Assembly (NCBI RefSeq): GCF_008014695.1
Contig: NZ_VOXE01000003.1
Location: 62,001-126,000, forward strand
Source of the DNA: Chryseobacterium sp.
GTDB taxonomy: Bacteria > Bacteroidota > Bacteroidia > Flavobacteriales > Weeksellaceae
Length of the DNA: 64,000 bases
Reading direction: 5' to 3'
Position 1 is the stretch's first letter. Each line of letters starts with the position of its first letter. The notes below the pieces were generated by a model. That model saw only the letters and a program-made list of their open reading frames with translations. It ran no database searches and was not told the origin of the DNA. The position numbers and the translations under genes are program-made. Shown here piece after piece: positions 8,000 to 17,126 of this stretch.

Positions 8000-8431
8000 A
8001 TGTTTTCTGACGAATATTTTATGAAGATGGCACTTCAGGAAGCTGAAACCGCTTTGGAAAAGGACGAAGTTCCCATTGGCTGCGTGATTGTTTCGCATAA
8101 CCGCGTCATTGCAAAAGCCCACAATCTAACCGAAACACTGAATGATGTTACGGCTCATGCAGAAATGCAGGCCATTACTGCTGCTGCCAATTTCTTGGGC
8201 GGAAAATACCTGCAAAACTGCACACTTTATGTGACGCTGGAACCTTGTGTAATGTGTTGCGGTGCCCTGAACTGGGCTCAGATTTCGAAAGTAGTGATTG
8301 GCGCACGGGACGAACAGCGCGGTTTCATTAATAAAAACCTCACGCTTCATCCCAAAACAGAAATGATCACCGGCATCATGGAGCATGACTGCTCCGCAAT
8401 CGTGAAGGAGTTTTTTAAAAGCAAAAGGTAG
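8000..8431 (+). CDS. tadA: tRNA-specific adenosine deaminase
   Basis: Converts A34 to inosine in the anticodon of tRNA-Arg(ACG). The 143-residue protein has the zinc site HAEMQAI (H53, catalytic E55) and PCVMCCGAL (C83, C86). Unlike the dCMP deaminase at 400-831 it has the TadA-type order MxxALxEA near the start, VPIGCVIV (24-31) and NLTETLNDVTAHAEMQA. It stands between a barrel-protein gene and the convergent coaX gene and has no obvious operon partner. Confidence 0.93.
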   Translation: MFSDEYFMKMALQEAETALEKDEVPIGCVIVSHNRVIAKAHNLTETLNDVTAHAEMQAITAAANFLGGKYLQNCTLYVTLEPCVMCCGALNWAQISKVVIGARDEQRGFINKNLTLHPKTEMITGIMEHDCSAIVKEFFKSKR

Positions 8432-8471
8432 AAATTTAAGAAACCTGAGTCGGAAAATTTTGAGTAACAAA

Positions 8472-9230
8472 CTACAGGTCTTTCCCCAAATAATATAAAC
8501 CCTTAAGGGTATGAAGTCGGTCTGCAACATTAATTTTCTCCGTTAAAGGTTTGTACACGTGCGAAACGCCCCCGGTTGCTATGACAAAGCAATTGTCTGC
8601 CACCTCAGCATTGATGCGGTCAATAAATCCTTCCACCATTCCCAAATATCCGTAAACCATTCCGCTCTGCATGCAGGAAACCGTATCCAATCCCAGAACC
8701 ATTTTGGGTTTCACGAGTTCAATTTCGGGAAGCTGGGCCGTATCGTGAATTAAAGAATTCAGGGAAGTGATGATTCCCGGAGCGATGATCACACCCAAGG
8801 TTTCGCCGTTTTCATCAATACAGCTCGCCGTTAAAGCCGTTCCGAAATCAAAGATTATTTTTTTTCCTTCTGGGTAAAGATGATGTGCCGCAACCAGGTT
8901 CGCGTAAATATCGGTTCCCATCTGTTTAGATTTGGGTTGAACTGCCGAAGGCGTATTCCGATCAACCGTTACCGGTTTCTGACCGTGAATTTTTTCAATT
9001 GCTCTTGTAATGTCATACGTCAGCTGCGGCACCACCGAACCGATGATGACTTTGTCAATCTTCGCAGCATCAACCTGATGGGTTTGGTACATCATCATAA
9101 ACTGCATCTGCAGTTCGTCGCTCGTGCGGTAAGGTTTGGTATTCAGAATCCAGGAAACCTCGCATTTTTCCCCATTAAAAAGTCCGAACCGGATGTTCGT
9201 ATTCCCGATGTTAATTACAATTGAATTCAT
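8472..9230 (-). CDS. coaX: Type III pantothenate kinase
   Basis: First step of coenzyme A synthesis, phosphorylation of pantothenate. The 252-residue ASKHA-fold protein shows GNTNIRFGLF (9-18), GTDIYANLVAAH and FDFGTALTASCID followed by GVIIAPGI, all typical of CoaX. The residue before the first glycine motif is odd: most CoaX proteins have an aspartate (DxGNT) that helps bind ATP-magnesium, but here it is N7 (NIGNT). The bifunctional coaBC gene for later steps lies at 41129. The gene is convergent with tadA. Confidence 0.9.
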   Translation of the reverse strand: MNSIVINIGNTNIRFGLFNGEKCEVSWILNTKPYRTSDELQMQFMMMYQTHQVDAAKIDKVIIGSVVPQLTYDITRAIEKIHGQKPVTVDRNTPSAVQPKSKQMGTDIYANLVAAHHLYPEGKKIIFDFGTALTASCIDENGETLGVIIAPGIITSLNSLIHDTAQLPEIELVKPKMVLGLDTVSCMQSGMVYGYLGMVEGFIDRINAEVADNCFVIATGGVSHVYKPLTEKINVADRLHTLKGLYYLGKDL

Positions 9231-9299
9231 TAAATCTGATTTAATTGAAGGAAATCATGCCCCCTTTTTTACTGGCTCTTTCTACTTGATTCTTGACTC

Positions 9300-11144
9300 T
9301 TATTTAACTTCAACCATATTGTCTTCCGGATTCACATCCGCCAGCCGTTGAGAGAAGTCAATTCCCAAAGCAGAAATCTGGGACTTATTATAGGGAATGG
9401 TGAAGGTATATTCCTTTTGTGTCCACGGCCAGTAATTTAAGGTTTTGAAATCACCGTAAATATCCTTTTCCTTCCATTCATGAGTCATATTAAGCGGGAT
9501 CTGGTAATTCACCACTTTTTTATCGGTCGTTAATATGGAAAAATCAATTGGCATTGGGACCTGACCATTGTTTTCCAGCGTAATGGTAGTGGAATTTTTA
9601 TCATATTTCACCTCTTTAACCGCGTAATCGATGGTTTTAGTTGTGTTGATCCAGTAATTGTGGAACCATTTCAGATCCATGCCTGAAACTTTCTGTGCAA
9701 TATGCATCAGATCACGGTCGGTGGGATGTTTAAGTTTCCACTGGTTGTAAAATTCTTTCATGGTTAAGGAAAGATTCTGTTCACCCATAATGTAACCGAG
9801 CTGAACCAGGAAAAGTTCCCCTTTAACATAAGAAGCGAACGAATAGGCAGTTCCGTTATCGTGGTGATCGCCGAACCATACTGCAGGTTCTTCGATTCCT
9901 CTTTTTACAAAATTGCGGTAACCGTTCAGACTTCCCACAAACGGATTTGCAGCGGGTTCCTTTGGAGGAAAAAGCTGATGCATCACGATGCTTTCGTAAT
10001 AACTTGTAAAGCCCTCATCCATCCACGGCCTCATGCTTTCGTTGTAAGCCATGATCTGCTGGTTCCAGGAATGGCCGCCTTCATGAACCATCAGTCCCAT
10101 CAAACCTTCCAGGGAAGTGGATTCGCCCAGAATCATCGTACACATGCCGTATTCCATACCGCCGTCCCCTCCCTGAATAAAGGAGTAAGAAGGATAAACA
10201 TACCTGCCGTAGGAGGCATTCATCAGCTGAAAAAATTTCGTGATATAAGGTTTTGATTCGTTCCAGAACTTTGTTTTCTCAGATTTTTGGTAAACCAAAA
10301 AAACTCTCGGTCCGTCTAGCACCGTGAACGACTCTACCGAGTAATCTCTGTCGGCTGCCCAAGCAAAATCCAGCATGTTTTTGGCGCTCCATTTCCAGGT
10401 CGTTTTATTTTTACTGTCCGTTTTAGGGTTTGCATTTGAGTCGTAACCTTTAACTTCTGATGGATTTTCCAGAATTCCTCCGGCGCCGATCACATAATCT
10501 TTATCTATTTTAATACTGACATCAAAATCAGCGAAAGGCGCATGAAATTCTCTTCCGATATAATCGAAAGTCGCCCATCCGTCATAATCGTACTCTGCAA
10601 TTTTCGGGTACCACTGAGTCATGGTCATGTCGATACCTTCTCTGTTATTTCGTCCGGACCGGCGGATCTGCTGCGGAATCACCGCATCCCACTTCATGGT
10701 AAAGGTGGTGGAAGAATTGGGCTTAATCGGAGTTGCCAGTTCCACTTTCATTATTGTTTCCTGGATTTCAAATTTCAGGTCTTTTCCGTTCTGTTTTATC
10801 CAGTGAATATTCTGAGCGCCTTCTTCATTTTTTGGAATGGAAGCCAGATGCGAAACTCCGTTACTCTGAAGTCGGGAATCGCCATTCTTTCCCTGATTCT
10901 GTACACGCTGATCCATCATTGAACCCGGTTTGAAAGCATTCCAGTACAAATGAAAATATACCACATTCAGCTCATCCGGTGAATTATTGGTGTAAGTGAG
11001 TGTTTGATTTCCCGCGTATGTGAAATTCTTCGCATCCACATCAATATCCATCTGATATTTCGCCGCTTGCTGGTAATAAGCTTTTTGCTGGGCAGATAAA
11101 GTTCCGAAAATAAAAATGAGTGCAATAAGAAATCCTTTGTTCAT
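9300..11144 (-). CDS. M1 family zinc metallopeptidase, secreted
   Basis: A 614-residue protein with a signal peptide ending LSAQ at about 18-19, so it is periplasmic or surface-exposed. The gluzincin zinc site is complete: HEGGH (354-358) and the third ligand E377 in MDEGFTSYYE, with the standard 18-residue gap. The exopeptidase motif usually written GAMEN is here GGMEYG (328-333), as in many Bacteroidetes M1 homologues. The N-terminal region (30-220) is the beta-sandwich. Peptide or protein breakdown is likely; the exact specificity is unknown. It shares strand with coaX but has 69 bases between. Confidence 0.88.
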   Translation of the reverse strand: MNKGFLIALIFIFGTLSAQQKAYYQQAAKYQMDIDVDAKNFTYAGNQTLTYTNNSPDELNVVYFHLYWNAFKPGSMMDQRVQNQGKNGDSRLQSNGVSHLASIPKNEEGAQNIHWIKQNGKDLKFEIQETIMKVELATPIKPNSSTTFTMKWDAVIPQQIRRSGRNNREGIDMTMTQWYPKIAEYDYDGWATFDYIGREFHAPFADFDVSIKIDKDYVIGAGGILENPSEVKGYDSNANPKTDSKNKTTWKWSAKNMLDFAWAADRDYSVESFTVLDGPRVFLVYQKSEKTKFWNESKPYITKFFQLMNASYGRYVYPSYSFIQGGDGGMEYGMCTMILGESTSLEGLMGLMVHEGGHSWNQQIMAYNESMRPWMDEGFTSYYESIVMHQLFPPKEPAANPFVGSLNGYRNFVKRGIEEPAVWFGDHHDNGTAYSFASYVKGELFLVQLGYIMGEQNLSLTMKEFYNQWKLKHPTDRDLMHIAQKVSGMDLKWFHNYWINTTKTIDYAVKEVKYDKNSTTITLENNGQVPMPIDFSILTTDKKVVNYQIPLNMTHEWKEKDIYGDFKTLNYWPWTQKEYTFTIPYNKSQISALGIDFSQRLADVNPEDNMVEVK

Positions 11145-11214
11145 AGTTGAATTTTTTGAAACCGAAAGATAGGAATTTTAGTTTTTATGGCTGATTTAAT
11201 TTGTGTTTAAAAAA

Positions 11215-12516
11215 CTAAAAACGTTCCCTTAAATCAATGAAATGAATAGGTTTCCGGCTTTTAAGGTCATGGATCATCGTTAGAAGTTCCTGATGCTCAT
11301 ATACCCGGACTTCCGGTGTCACCCGCAGTTTTGCCCGGAAATGATCCTTCAGTTCTTTGATGAACTTTTCCGATTCCTCTACACAACTGATTTTGACTAA
11401 AATTTCATCAGTGCCGATTTCATTCGTTCTGATAATAATCTGGTAGGCAGAAATCCCTTCATACGTATTCAGAAGATCATCGAATGCGGTGGGATAAAGG
11501 GTGGTACCCTTATATTTGATCATCTGCTGTTTTCTGCCGATCACTGGTCCAAGTCTCAGAGTTGTTCTGCCACATTCGCATGGTTCAAGGTGCGCTTTTA
11601 CAATATCGCCGGTCCGGAAACGCAGCAGTGGCAATGCTTCCACGCCCAGTGTTGTAATCACCAATTCCCCGCTTTCGCCTTCCTTTACAGGTTTGAGATT
11701 TTCATCTAAAATTTCGGTGATGATGAGTTCCGGATGCTGATGACCACCTTTCTGATGTTCACATTCCGTAAAAGCGGTGCTCATTTCTGTGGACGCGTAT
11801 GTGGAATAAAGCTTGATGTCCCATTTTTCAGTGATTTTTTTTGCCAGAAGACTCGGACTGAAATCCTGATTTCGCAGGCTTTCGCCGATACAAACCGCGC
11901 CGAAAACTGAAGAATTCCGATAATCAATTCCATGATTTTCAGCATATTCGATAAGTTTCAGTAAAAAAGAAGGAACTGTAATTAAGAATTTCGGTTCATA
12001 ACGGAGAATAGAATCCCACTGGAGTTCCGGAATTCCGGGACCCATCCGGATGATTCCCGCGCCAAGTTTTCTAAGTCCTAAAAAATACGCCAACCCAGCC
12101 ATAAAACGTTTGTCGATGGTGGTCATGGTCTGTACGAGATCTCCTTTTTTTATTCCGGCACAGGCAAAAGAGATCGCTTCGTTATAGGCCAACCGGTCAA
12201 GGTCAGCATCCGACAGGCCGAAACTCACAGGATCACCCAAAGTGCCCGAAGTCGTGCTGAAATCGGCAATTTTATCTTTGGAAACACAGAAAAAATCCTG
12301 ATTGAACTGCTGCAGATCTTCCTTGCTGGTCGTAGGAATTATGCCCAGATCTTCCAAAGTCCTGATCTCCTCAATTTGAATATTTTCTCTGGCAAAAAGA
12401 GTCTGATAGAATTTAGAATTTGTGCTTAAATAAATCAGCAGTTCCTGTAATTTTTTTTCCTGAAAAGCTTTGATCTCTTCGGGCGAGGCATATTCTATTG
12501 TGGGGTAAATCTGCAA
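11215..12516 (-). CDS. Phenylacetate-CoA ligase-like AMP-forming enzyme
   Basis: An adenylate-forming enzyme of the PaaK/CapK type. Seen are TTSGTLGDPVSFGLS (the ATP P-loop), STYASTEMSTAF (the A5 motif YxxTE) and LLRFRTGDIV with a CECGRT cluster near the C-terminal third. I chose the TTG start at 12516, giving 433 residues: a good minus-strand promoter (TTTG, 19 bases, TACATTTG at 12531-12561) would start transcription downstream of the longer candidate ATG at 12624, which would add 36 residues unlike the family. The acid substrate is unknown; phenylacetate is only the family's typical one. No other phenylacetate genes are nearby. Confidence 0.85.
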   Translation of the reverse strand: MQIYPTIEYASPEEIKAFQEKKLQELLIYLSTNSKFYQTLFARENIQIEEIRTLEDLGIIPTTSKEDLQQFNQDFFCVSKDKIADFSTTSGTLGDPVSFGLSDADLDRLAYNEAISFACAGIKKGDLVQTMTTIDKRFMAGLAYFLGLRKLGAGIIRMGPGIPELQWDSILRYEPKFLITVPSFLLKLIEYAENHGIDYRNSSVFGAVCIGESLRNQDFSPSLLAKKITEKWDIKLYSTYASTEMSTAFTECEHQKGGHQHPELIITEILDENLKPVKEGESGELVITTLGVEALPLLRFRTGDIVKAHLEPCECGRTTLRLGPVIGRKQQMIKYKGTTLYPTAFDDLLNTYEGISAYQIIIRTNEIGTDEILVKISCVEESEKFIKELKDHFRAKLRVTPEVRVYEHQELLTMIHDLKSRKPIHFIDLRERF

Positions 12517-12530
12517 TCTGTTTTTATTTA

Positions 12531-12561
12531 CAAATGTATCAATCAAAGTGGTTCGTACAAA
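12531..12561 (-). promoter_or_regulatory. Promoter of the PaaK-like gene
   Basis: On the minus strand TTTG (12558-12561) is followed after exactly 19 bases by TACATTTG (12531-12538), an excellent match to the Bacteroidetes promoter. It decides the start of the downstream gene, because transcripts would begin near 12525. Confidence 0.7.
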
Positions 12562-12682
12562 ATTTTCATGAAAACATTTGCCAATACCCGATTCATATGC
12601 AGGAGCGGTTCTTTTTTTGCACAAAATTCCTTATATTCGCAAACTTAATTTATAAGGATAATTCTTTTTGAACTGACTGAAA

Positions 12683-15600
12683 ATGAAGAAGTTTAACGAA
12701 TATAAAAACCTCGACCTTACCGCTGTTGCTGAAAATGTTTCCGGTTTCTGGAATGAGCATCAGACCTTTAAAAAATCCGTGGAAATCCGCCAGGGGAAAC
12801 CTGAATATGTTTTTTATGAAGGTCCGCCTTCTGCGAACGGAATGCCGGGAATTCACCATGTGATGGCGAGAGCCCTGAAGGACATTTTCTGCCGTTATCA
12901 GACGCAGAACGGGAAACAGGTTTTCCGGAAAGCCGGTTGGGACACGCACGGTTTGCCTATCGAACTCGGTGTTGAAAAAGAACTCGGAATCACCAAGGAA
13001 GATATCGGAAAGAAAATCTCTGTTGAAGAATACAATCAGGCCTGTAGAAATGCAGTGATGCGTTATACCGATGTATGGAATGATTTGACTGAAAAAATCG
13101 GCTACTGGGTAGATTTGGATGATCCGTACATCACTTACGAACCCAAATACATGGAAACCGTTTGGTGGCTTCTGAAGCAGCTTTACGATAAAAAATTGCT
13201 GTACAAAGGATACACGATTCAGCCATATTCTCCGGCTGCAGGAACCGGCCTGAGTTCGCATGAACTGAACCAGCCCGGAACATACCGTGATGTGTCGGAC
13301 ACCACGGTTGTTGCACAGTTTAAGGTAAAAAAAGAGTCATCAAAATTATTTGATGAAATTTCCGGAGATGTTCACATCTTAGCCTGGACGACCACACCGT
13401 GGACTTTACCTTCCAATACCGCACTGGCTGTAGGAAAAGATATTGAATATGTTTTGGTAAAAACCTTTAACCAATATACTTTTGAGCCTGTAAATGTTAT
13501 TTTGGCAAGTGTTCTTCTTCAGAAAAACTTCGGCAAAAAATATGCTGAAGGAACTGATAAAGATTTCCAGAATTATACTCCCGAAAGCAAAGTAATTCCT
13601 TATCAGATTCTAAAGGAATTCACCGGTGCCGATCTGGCCGGAACAGATTACGAGCAATTAATTCCGTGGTTTTTACCTGCGGAAAATCCTGAATCAAGCG
13701 AAGCGTATCTTGACCGGAGGGAAAAAAATGCTTTTAAAGTCATTCTCGGAGATTTTGTGACGACAGAAGACGGAACCGGAATCGTACACATTGCACCCAC
13801 TTTTGGTGCCGATGATGCGCGTGTTGCAAAAGAAAGCGGCATTTCGCCGATGCTGATCAAGGATGAAAACGATAATCTCGTTCCTTTGGTTGATCTGCAG
13901 GGAAAATTTATCACCGGTGGAAACACGCCGGAAATTTTTGCCGGAAAATATATCAAAAACGAATATTACGAGGAAGGAACCGCTCCCGAAAAATCCTGGG
14001 ATGTTGAACTTGCCATCCTTCTAAAAACGGAGAACAAAGCCTTTAAAGTTGAAAAATACGTCCACAGCTATCCGCATTGCTGGAGAACCGATAAACCGGT
14101 CCTCTATTATCCTTTGGATTCCTGGTTTGTGAAGATGACGGCCGTAAAAGACCGTCTTGTAGAACTCAACGAAACCATCAACTGGAAGCCGAAATCTACT
14201 GGTGAAGGCCGTTTTGCAAACTGGCTCGAAAATGTAAACGACTGGAATCTTTCCCGTTCAAGATACTGGGGAATTCCGTTGCCGATCTGGAGAACGGAAG
14301 ATTTAAAGGAAGAAATCATCATTGGTTCGGTTGAAGAACTGATGGCTGAAATTGAAAAATCTGTTTCTGCAGGATTCATGTCGGCAAATCCTTTTGAAGG
14401 TTTTGAAACCGGAAACATGTCCATAGAAAATTACGCACAGATTGATCTGCATAAAAATATTGTGGATGAAATCATCCTCGTTTCAGATTCGGGAAAACCA
14501 ATGAAACGCGAATCTGATCTGATCGATGTTTGGTTTGATTCCGGCTCTATGCCTTATGCCCAACTTCATTACCCTTTCGAAAATAAAGAACTGATCGACG
14601 AAAGAAAAGCGTTTCCTGCAGATTTTATCGCAGAAGGAGTTGACCAGACAAGAGGTTGGTTTTACACGCTTCATGCCATCGGAACCGCAGTTTTTGATTC
14701 GGTTGCGTACAAAAATGTGATGTCGAACGGCTTGGTTTTGGACAAAAACGGCCAGAAAATGTCCAAACGCCTTGGAAATGCTGTAGACCCATTCGAAACG
14801 TTGAAAAAATACGGTCCCGACGCGACGCGCTGGTACATGATCGCGAACGCGAATCCGTGGGAAAATCTGAAATTCGATCTGGAAGGAATTGATGAAGTAC
14901 GAAGAAAATTCTTCGGGACTTTATACAATACCTACTCGTTTTTTGCGCTTTACGCGAATGTGGACAATTTCAACTATTCAGAAAAAGATGTTGAAAACCG
15001 TCCGGAAATCGACCGCTGGATTCTTTCTGAACTTAATCTATTAGTGAAAGATGTTACAGAATTTTACAACGATTACGAACCTACGAAAGTGGCAAGAGCC
15101 ATCAATAATTTCGTGAATGATAATTTAAGTAACTGGTATGTACGGCTTTGCAGAAGACGTTTCTGGAAAGGCGATTATTCTGAAGATAAAATTTCAGCTT
15201 ATCAGACTTTGTATACCTGTCTTGAAACGGTGGCGAAAATTTCCGCGCCGGTTGCCCCGTTCTTTATGGATCAGCTTTTCCAGGATCTGAACAGTATTAC
15301 AGGTAAAAATGCCGCAGAATCAGTCCATTTAACAGATTTCCCGGTTGCTGATGAAAGCCTTATCGATCAGGATTTGGTGGAAAAAACCCATTTGGCTCAG
15401 CAAATCACTTCGATGGTTTTCTCCTTAAGAAAAAAAGAAAACATCAAGGTCCGCCAGCCACTTCAGAAAGTGATGATTCCTGTTCTGGACGCGAAAAGCG
15501 AAGCACAGATTCTCGCGGTTTCTGAACTCATCAAACAGGAAGTGAACGTGAAAGAACTTCAGCTCATCAATGCCGATGAGGCCTCACATCTCATTGTAAA

Positions 15601-16105
15601 ACAGATCAAACCGAATTTTAAAACCTTAGGTTCAAGACTCGGCAAGGATATGAAAACTGTGGGTGCAGAAATTGCAAACTTCACAGCAGAACAGATTTCC
15701 ACGCTTGAAAAAGAAGGAAAAATGATGATTTCAGGTTATGAAATTTCAACTGCCGATGTGGAAATCTTCACAAAAGACATTCCGGGCTGGACGGTGGCCA
15801 GCGAAGGCAAAATGACGGTGGCACTGGATTTGACTCTTACCGATGAACTGAAAGCTGAAGGAATCGCCAGAGAATTCATCAACCGGGTACAGAATTTAAG
15901 AAAAGAGAAGGATTTTGACCTGATTGACCGGATTTCGATCCAGATTGAAAACAATTCTCCGTTCGAAAAAGAACTCCAGAACAATAATCAATATATTTCT
16001 GCAGAAGTATTGTCGGATAAAATAGAAATTGTAAATTCACTCTCAGTTTTCGATACCATTGAGATCGATGAAGTGAAGTTCAAAATAAAAGTGGAAAAAA
16101 TATGA
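12683..16105 (+). CDS. ileS: Isoleucyl-tRNA synthetase
   Basis: Charges tRNA-Ile with isoleucine. The 1140-residue class I synthetase has the HIGH-type motif in NGMPGIHHVMARALKD near residue 55, the GWDTHGLPIE segment, the editing domain with LAWTTTPWTLPSNTALAVG, DVWFDSGSMPYAQ, and KMSKR in NGQKMSKRLGN. The length and the GIHH variant fit the eukaryote-like type 2 IleRS, a group known for low sensitivity to mupirocin. It starts 56 bases downstream of the ATG proposed for the divergent gene. No T-box leader is seen. A dksA-like gene follows 81 bases after its stop. Confidence 0.97.
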   Translation: MKKFNEYKNLDLTAVAENVSGFWNEHQTFKKSVEIRQGKPEYVFYEGPPSANGMPGIHHVMARALKDIFCRYQTQNGKQVFRKAGWDTHGLPIELGVEKELGITKEDIGKKISVEEYNQACRNAVMRYTDVWNDLTEKIGYWVDLDDPYITYEPKYMETVWWLLKQLYDKKLLYKGYTIQPYSPAAGTGLSSHELNQPGTYRDVSDTTVVAQFKVKKESSKLFDEISGDVHILAWTTTPWTLPSNTALAVGKDIEYVLVKTFNQYTFEPVNVILASVLLQKNFGKKYAEGTDKDFQNYTPESKVIPYQILKEFTGADLAGTDYEQLIPWFLPAENPESSEAYLDRREKNAFKVILGDFVTTEDGTGIVHIAPTFGADDARVAKESGISPMLIKDENDNLVPLVDLQGKFITGGNTPEIFAGKYIKNEYYEEGTAPEKSWDVELAILLKTENKAFKVEKYVHSYPHCWRTDKPVLYYPLDSWFVKMTAVKDRLVELNETINWKPKSTGEGRFANWLENVNDWNLSRSRYWGIPLPIWRTEDLKEEIIIGSVEELMAEIEKSVSAGFMSANPFEGFETGNMSIENYAQIDLHKNIVDEIILVSDSGKPMKRESDLIDVWFDSGSMPYAQLHYPFENKELIDERKAFPADFIAEGVDQTRGWFYTLHAIGTAVFDSVAYKNVMSNGLVLDKNGQKMSKRLGNAVDPFETLKKYGPDATRWYMIANANPWENLKFDLEGIDEVRRKFFGTLYNTYSFFALYANVDNFNYSEKDVENRPEIDRWILSELNLLVKDVTEFYNDYEPTKVARAINNFVNDNLSNWYVRLCRRRFWKGDYSEDKISAYQTLYTCLETVAKISAPVAPFFMDQLFQDLNSITGKNAAESVHLTDFPVADESLIDQDLVEKTHLAQQITSMVFSLRKKENIKVRQPLQKVMIPVLDAKSEAQILAVSELIKQEVNVKELQLINADEASHLIVKQIKPNFKTLGSRLGKDMKTVGAEIANFTAEQISTLEKEGKMMISGYEISTADVEIFTKDIPGWTVASEGKMTVALDLTLTDELKAEGIAREFINRVQNLRKEKDFDLIDRISIQIENNSPFEKELQNNNQYISAEVLSDKIEIVNSLSVFDTIEIDEVKFKIKVEKI

Positions 16106-16186
16106 CATGACGGATCAGGCATTAATTCCCAAAGAACTAATACTAAATCTCTCATTATTAAGTTATCATAATTAAATTATTACGAA

Positions 16187-16567
16187 ATGTCGGAAGAAAG
16201 ACAACGATACAGTGATGCTGATTTGAAGGAGTTCAAGGAACTTATTCAGGCAAAAATAGAGAAAGCGGAAAGAGACCTGATGCTCATTCGTGAAAGCTTC
16301 ATCAACGACCAGAACAACGGGACCGATGATACTTCGCCAACCTTCAAGGCATTTGAAGAAGGCGCTGAAACTCTGAGCAAAGAACAGAACGCGATCTTAG
16401 CCGGAAGGCAGGAGAAATTCGTGCGCGACCTTAAAAATGCGCTCATCCGGATCGAAAACAAAACCTACGGAATCTGCAGAGTTACCGGAAAACTCATCGG
16501 GAAAGACCGCTTGAGAGCTGTTCCGCATGCTACTTTAAGTATCGAGGCAAAAAATTTACAGCGGTAA
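16187..16567 (+). CDS. DksA/TraR-family protein lacking the zinc finger
   Basis: A 126-residue protein with a charged coiled-coil N-terminal half (about 1-85, with FKELIQAKIEKAERDL) and a C-terminal segment with GICRVTGKLIGKDRLRAVPHATLSIEAK. In DksA and TraR this segment holds a four-cysteine zinc site; here only one cysteine (in GIC) remains and the other positions are not cysteine. Zinc binding is therefore unlikely. DksA binds the secondary channel of RNA polymerase and works with ppGpp; whether this member does is unknown. It lies between ileS and lspA. Confidence 0.88.
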   Translation: MSEERQRYSDADLKEFKELIQAKIEKAERDLMLIRESFINDQNNGTDDTSPTFKAFEEGAETLSKEQNAILAGRQEKFVRDLKNALIRIENKTYGICRVTGKLIGKDRLRAVPHATLSIEAKNLQR

Positions 16568-16592
16568 AAGCTGTTCATTACAACATATTATT

Positions 16593-16634
16593 TAGGTTTA
16601 TAATGTTTCCGGCAAACGGTGCATTGTAAACCTA
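16593..16634 (+). terminator. Long hairpin after the dksA-like gene
   Basis: A 13-pair stem (16593-16605 with 16622-16634, one G-U pair) encloses a 16-base loop that itself can pair CCG with CGG. The downstream arm ends one base before the TTG start at 16636. The following T-rich bases (ATTTGAATTTTAA) are interrupted, so it may be a terminator or a structure limiting translation of the next gene. Confidence 0.55.
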
Positions 16635-16635
16635 T

Positions 16636-16899
16636 TTGAATTTTAAAAATTTCAGTGATTTGGAAGTGTTATTTGCTGTTTTGGGAATCGGTTTGATCCT
16701 GTATTTTTTCAGGGACAGGTTGCGTAAGAAAATCCTTCCGCCGCCGGAAAAATACCAATCCATCGATGACAGGTTCAATGCCGAAAGGAAAAACCGGGAA
16801 ATAGAAATTGATAGCCTGCTTAGTAAAATGGGCAGAAACGGACTCGATGACCTCAGCGAAAAAGACAGAAAACGCCTCAATGAACTCTCCAAAAAATAA
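16636..16899 (+). CDS. Small membrane-anchored protein with a DUF6576-like tail
   Basis: An 87-residue protein. Residues about 8-26 form one hydrophobic segment (LEVLFAVLGIGLILYFF), followed by a basic stretch RDRLRKK and a charged C-terminus with DDRFNAERKNREIEIDSLLSK and GLDDLSEKDRKRLNELS. This C-terminal pattern resembles the short helical tail found on Bacteroidetes rhomboid proteases (DUF6576), here without a rhomboid domain. The frame opens with a TTG codon directly behind a strong hairpin; a GTG at 16666 is an alternative start. It is in line with the DUF2683-like gene and lspA, so it is probably part of that operon. Confidence 0.7.
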   Translation: MNFKNFSDLEVLFAVLGIGLILYFFRDRLRKKILPPPEKYQSIDDRFNAERKNREIEIDSLLSKMGRNGLDDLSEKDRKRLNELSKK

Positions 16900-16925
16900 T
16901 CTTTCTTTTAAAACCAGTTAAAAAA

Positions 16926-17126
16926 ATGGAATCCTTAATCGTTCACCCGAAAAACCAGATGGAACTCAACGCGCTGAAAGGCGTTATGAAAGATATGGGC
17001 ATCAGATATGAAAAGTTTCACACCAGAAATACCCTGAATCCTCAAAAATTCGAACCGAGAGATGCGGCGAAAAAAACAACCAAACCTGCAAGAAACTTTA
17101 AAGACAAACCCAAGCGCGACGAGTAA
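16926..17126 (+). CDS. Small DUF2683-like protein
   Basis: A 66-residue protein starting MESLIVHPKNQMELNALKG, a pattern I associate with the DUF2683 family of small Bacteroidetes proteins. The first 35 residues look like one strand and one helix; the tail is lysine- and proline-rich and probably disordered. Its function is unknown; similar proteins are sometimes discussed as antitoxin-like, but there is no toxin gene here. Its stop overlaps the lspA start in TAATG (17124-17128), so the two are translationally coupled. Confidence 0.8.
   Translation: MESLIVHPKNQMELNALKGVMKDMGIRYEKFHTRNTLNPQKFEPRDAAKKTTKPARNFKDKPKRDE

Noticed and set aside
12650-13261. A 203-codon frame on the minus strand at the ileS start
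   Set aside because: It is antisense to well-conserved IleRS motifs and contains no motif of its own.
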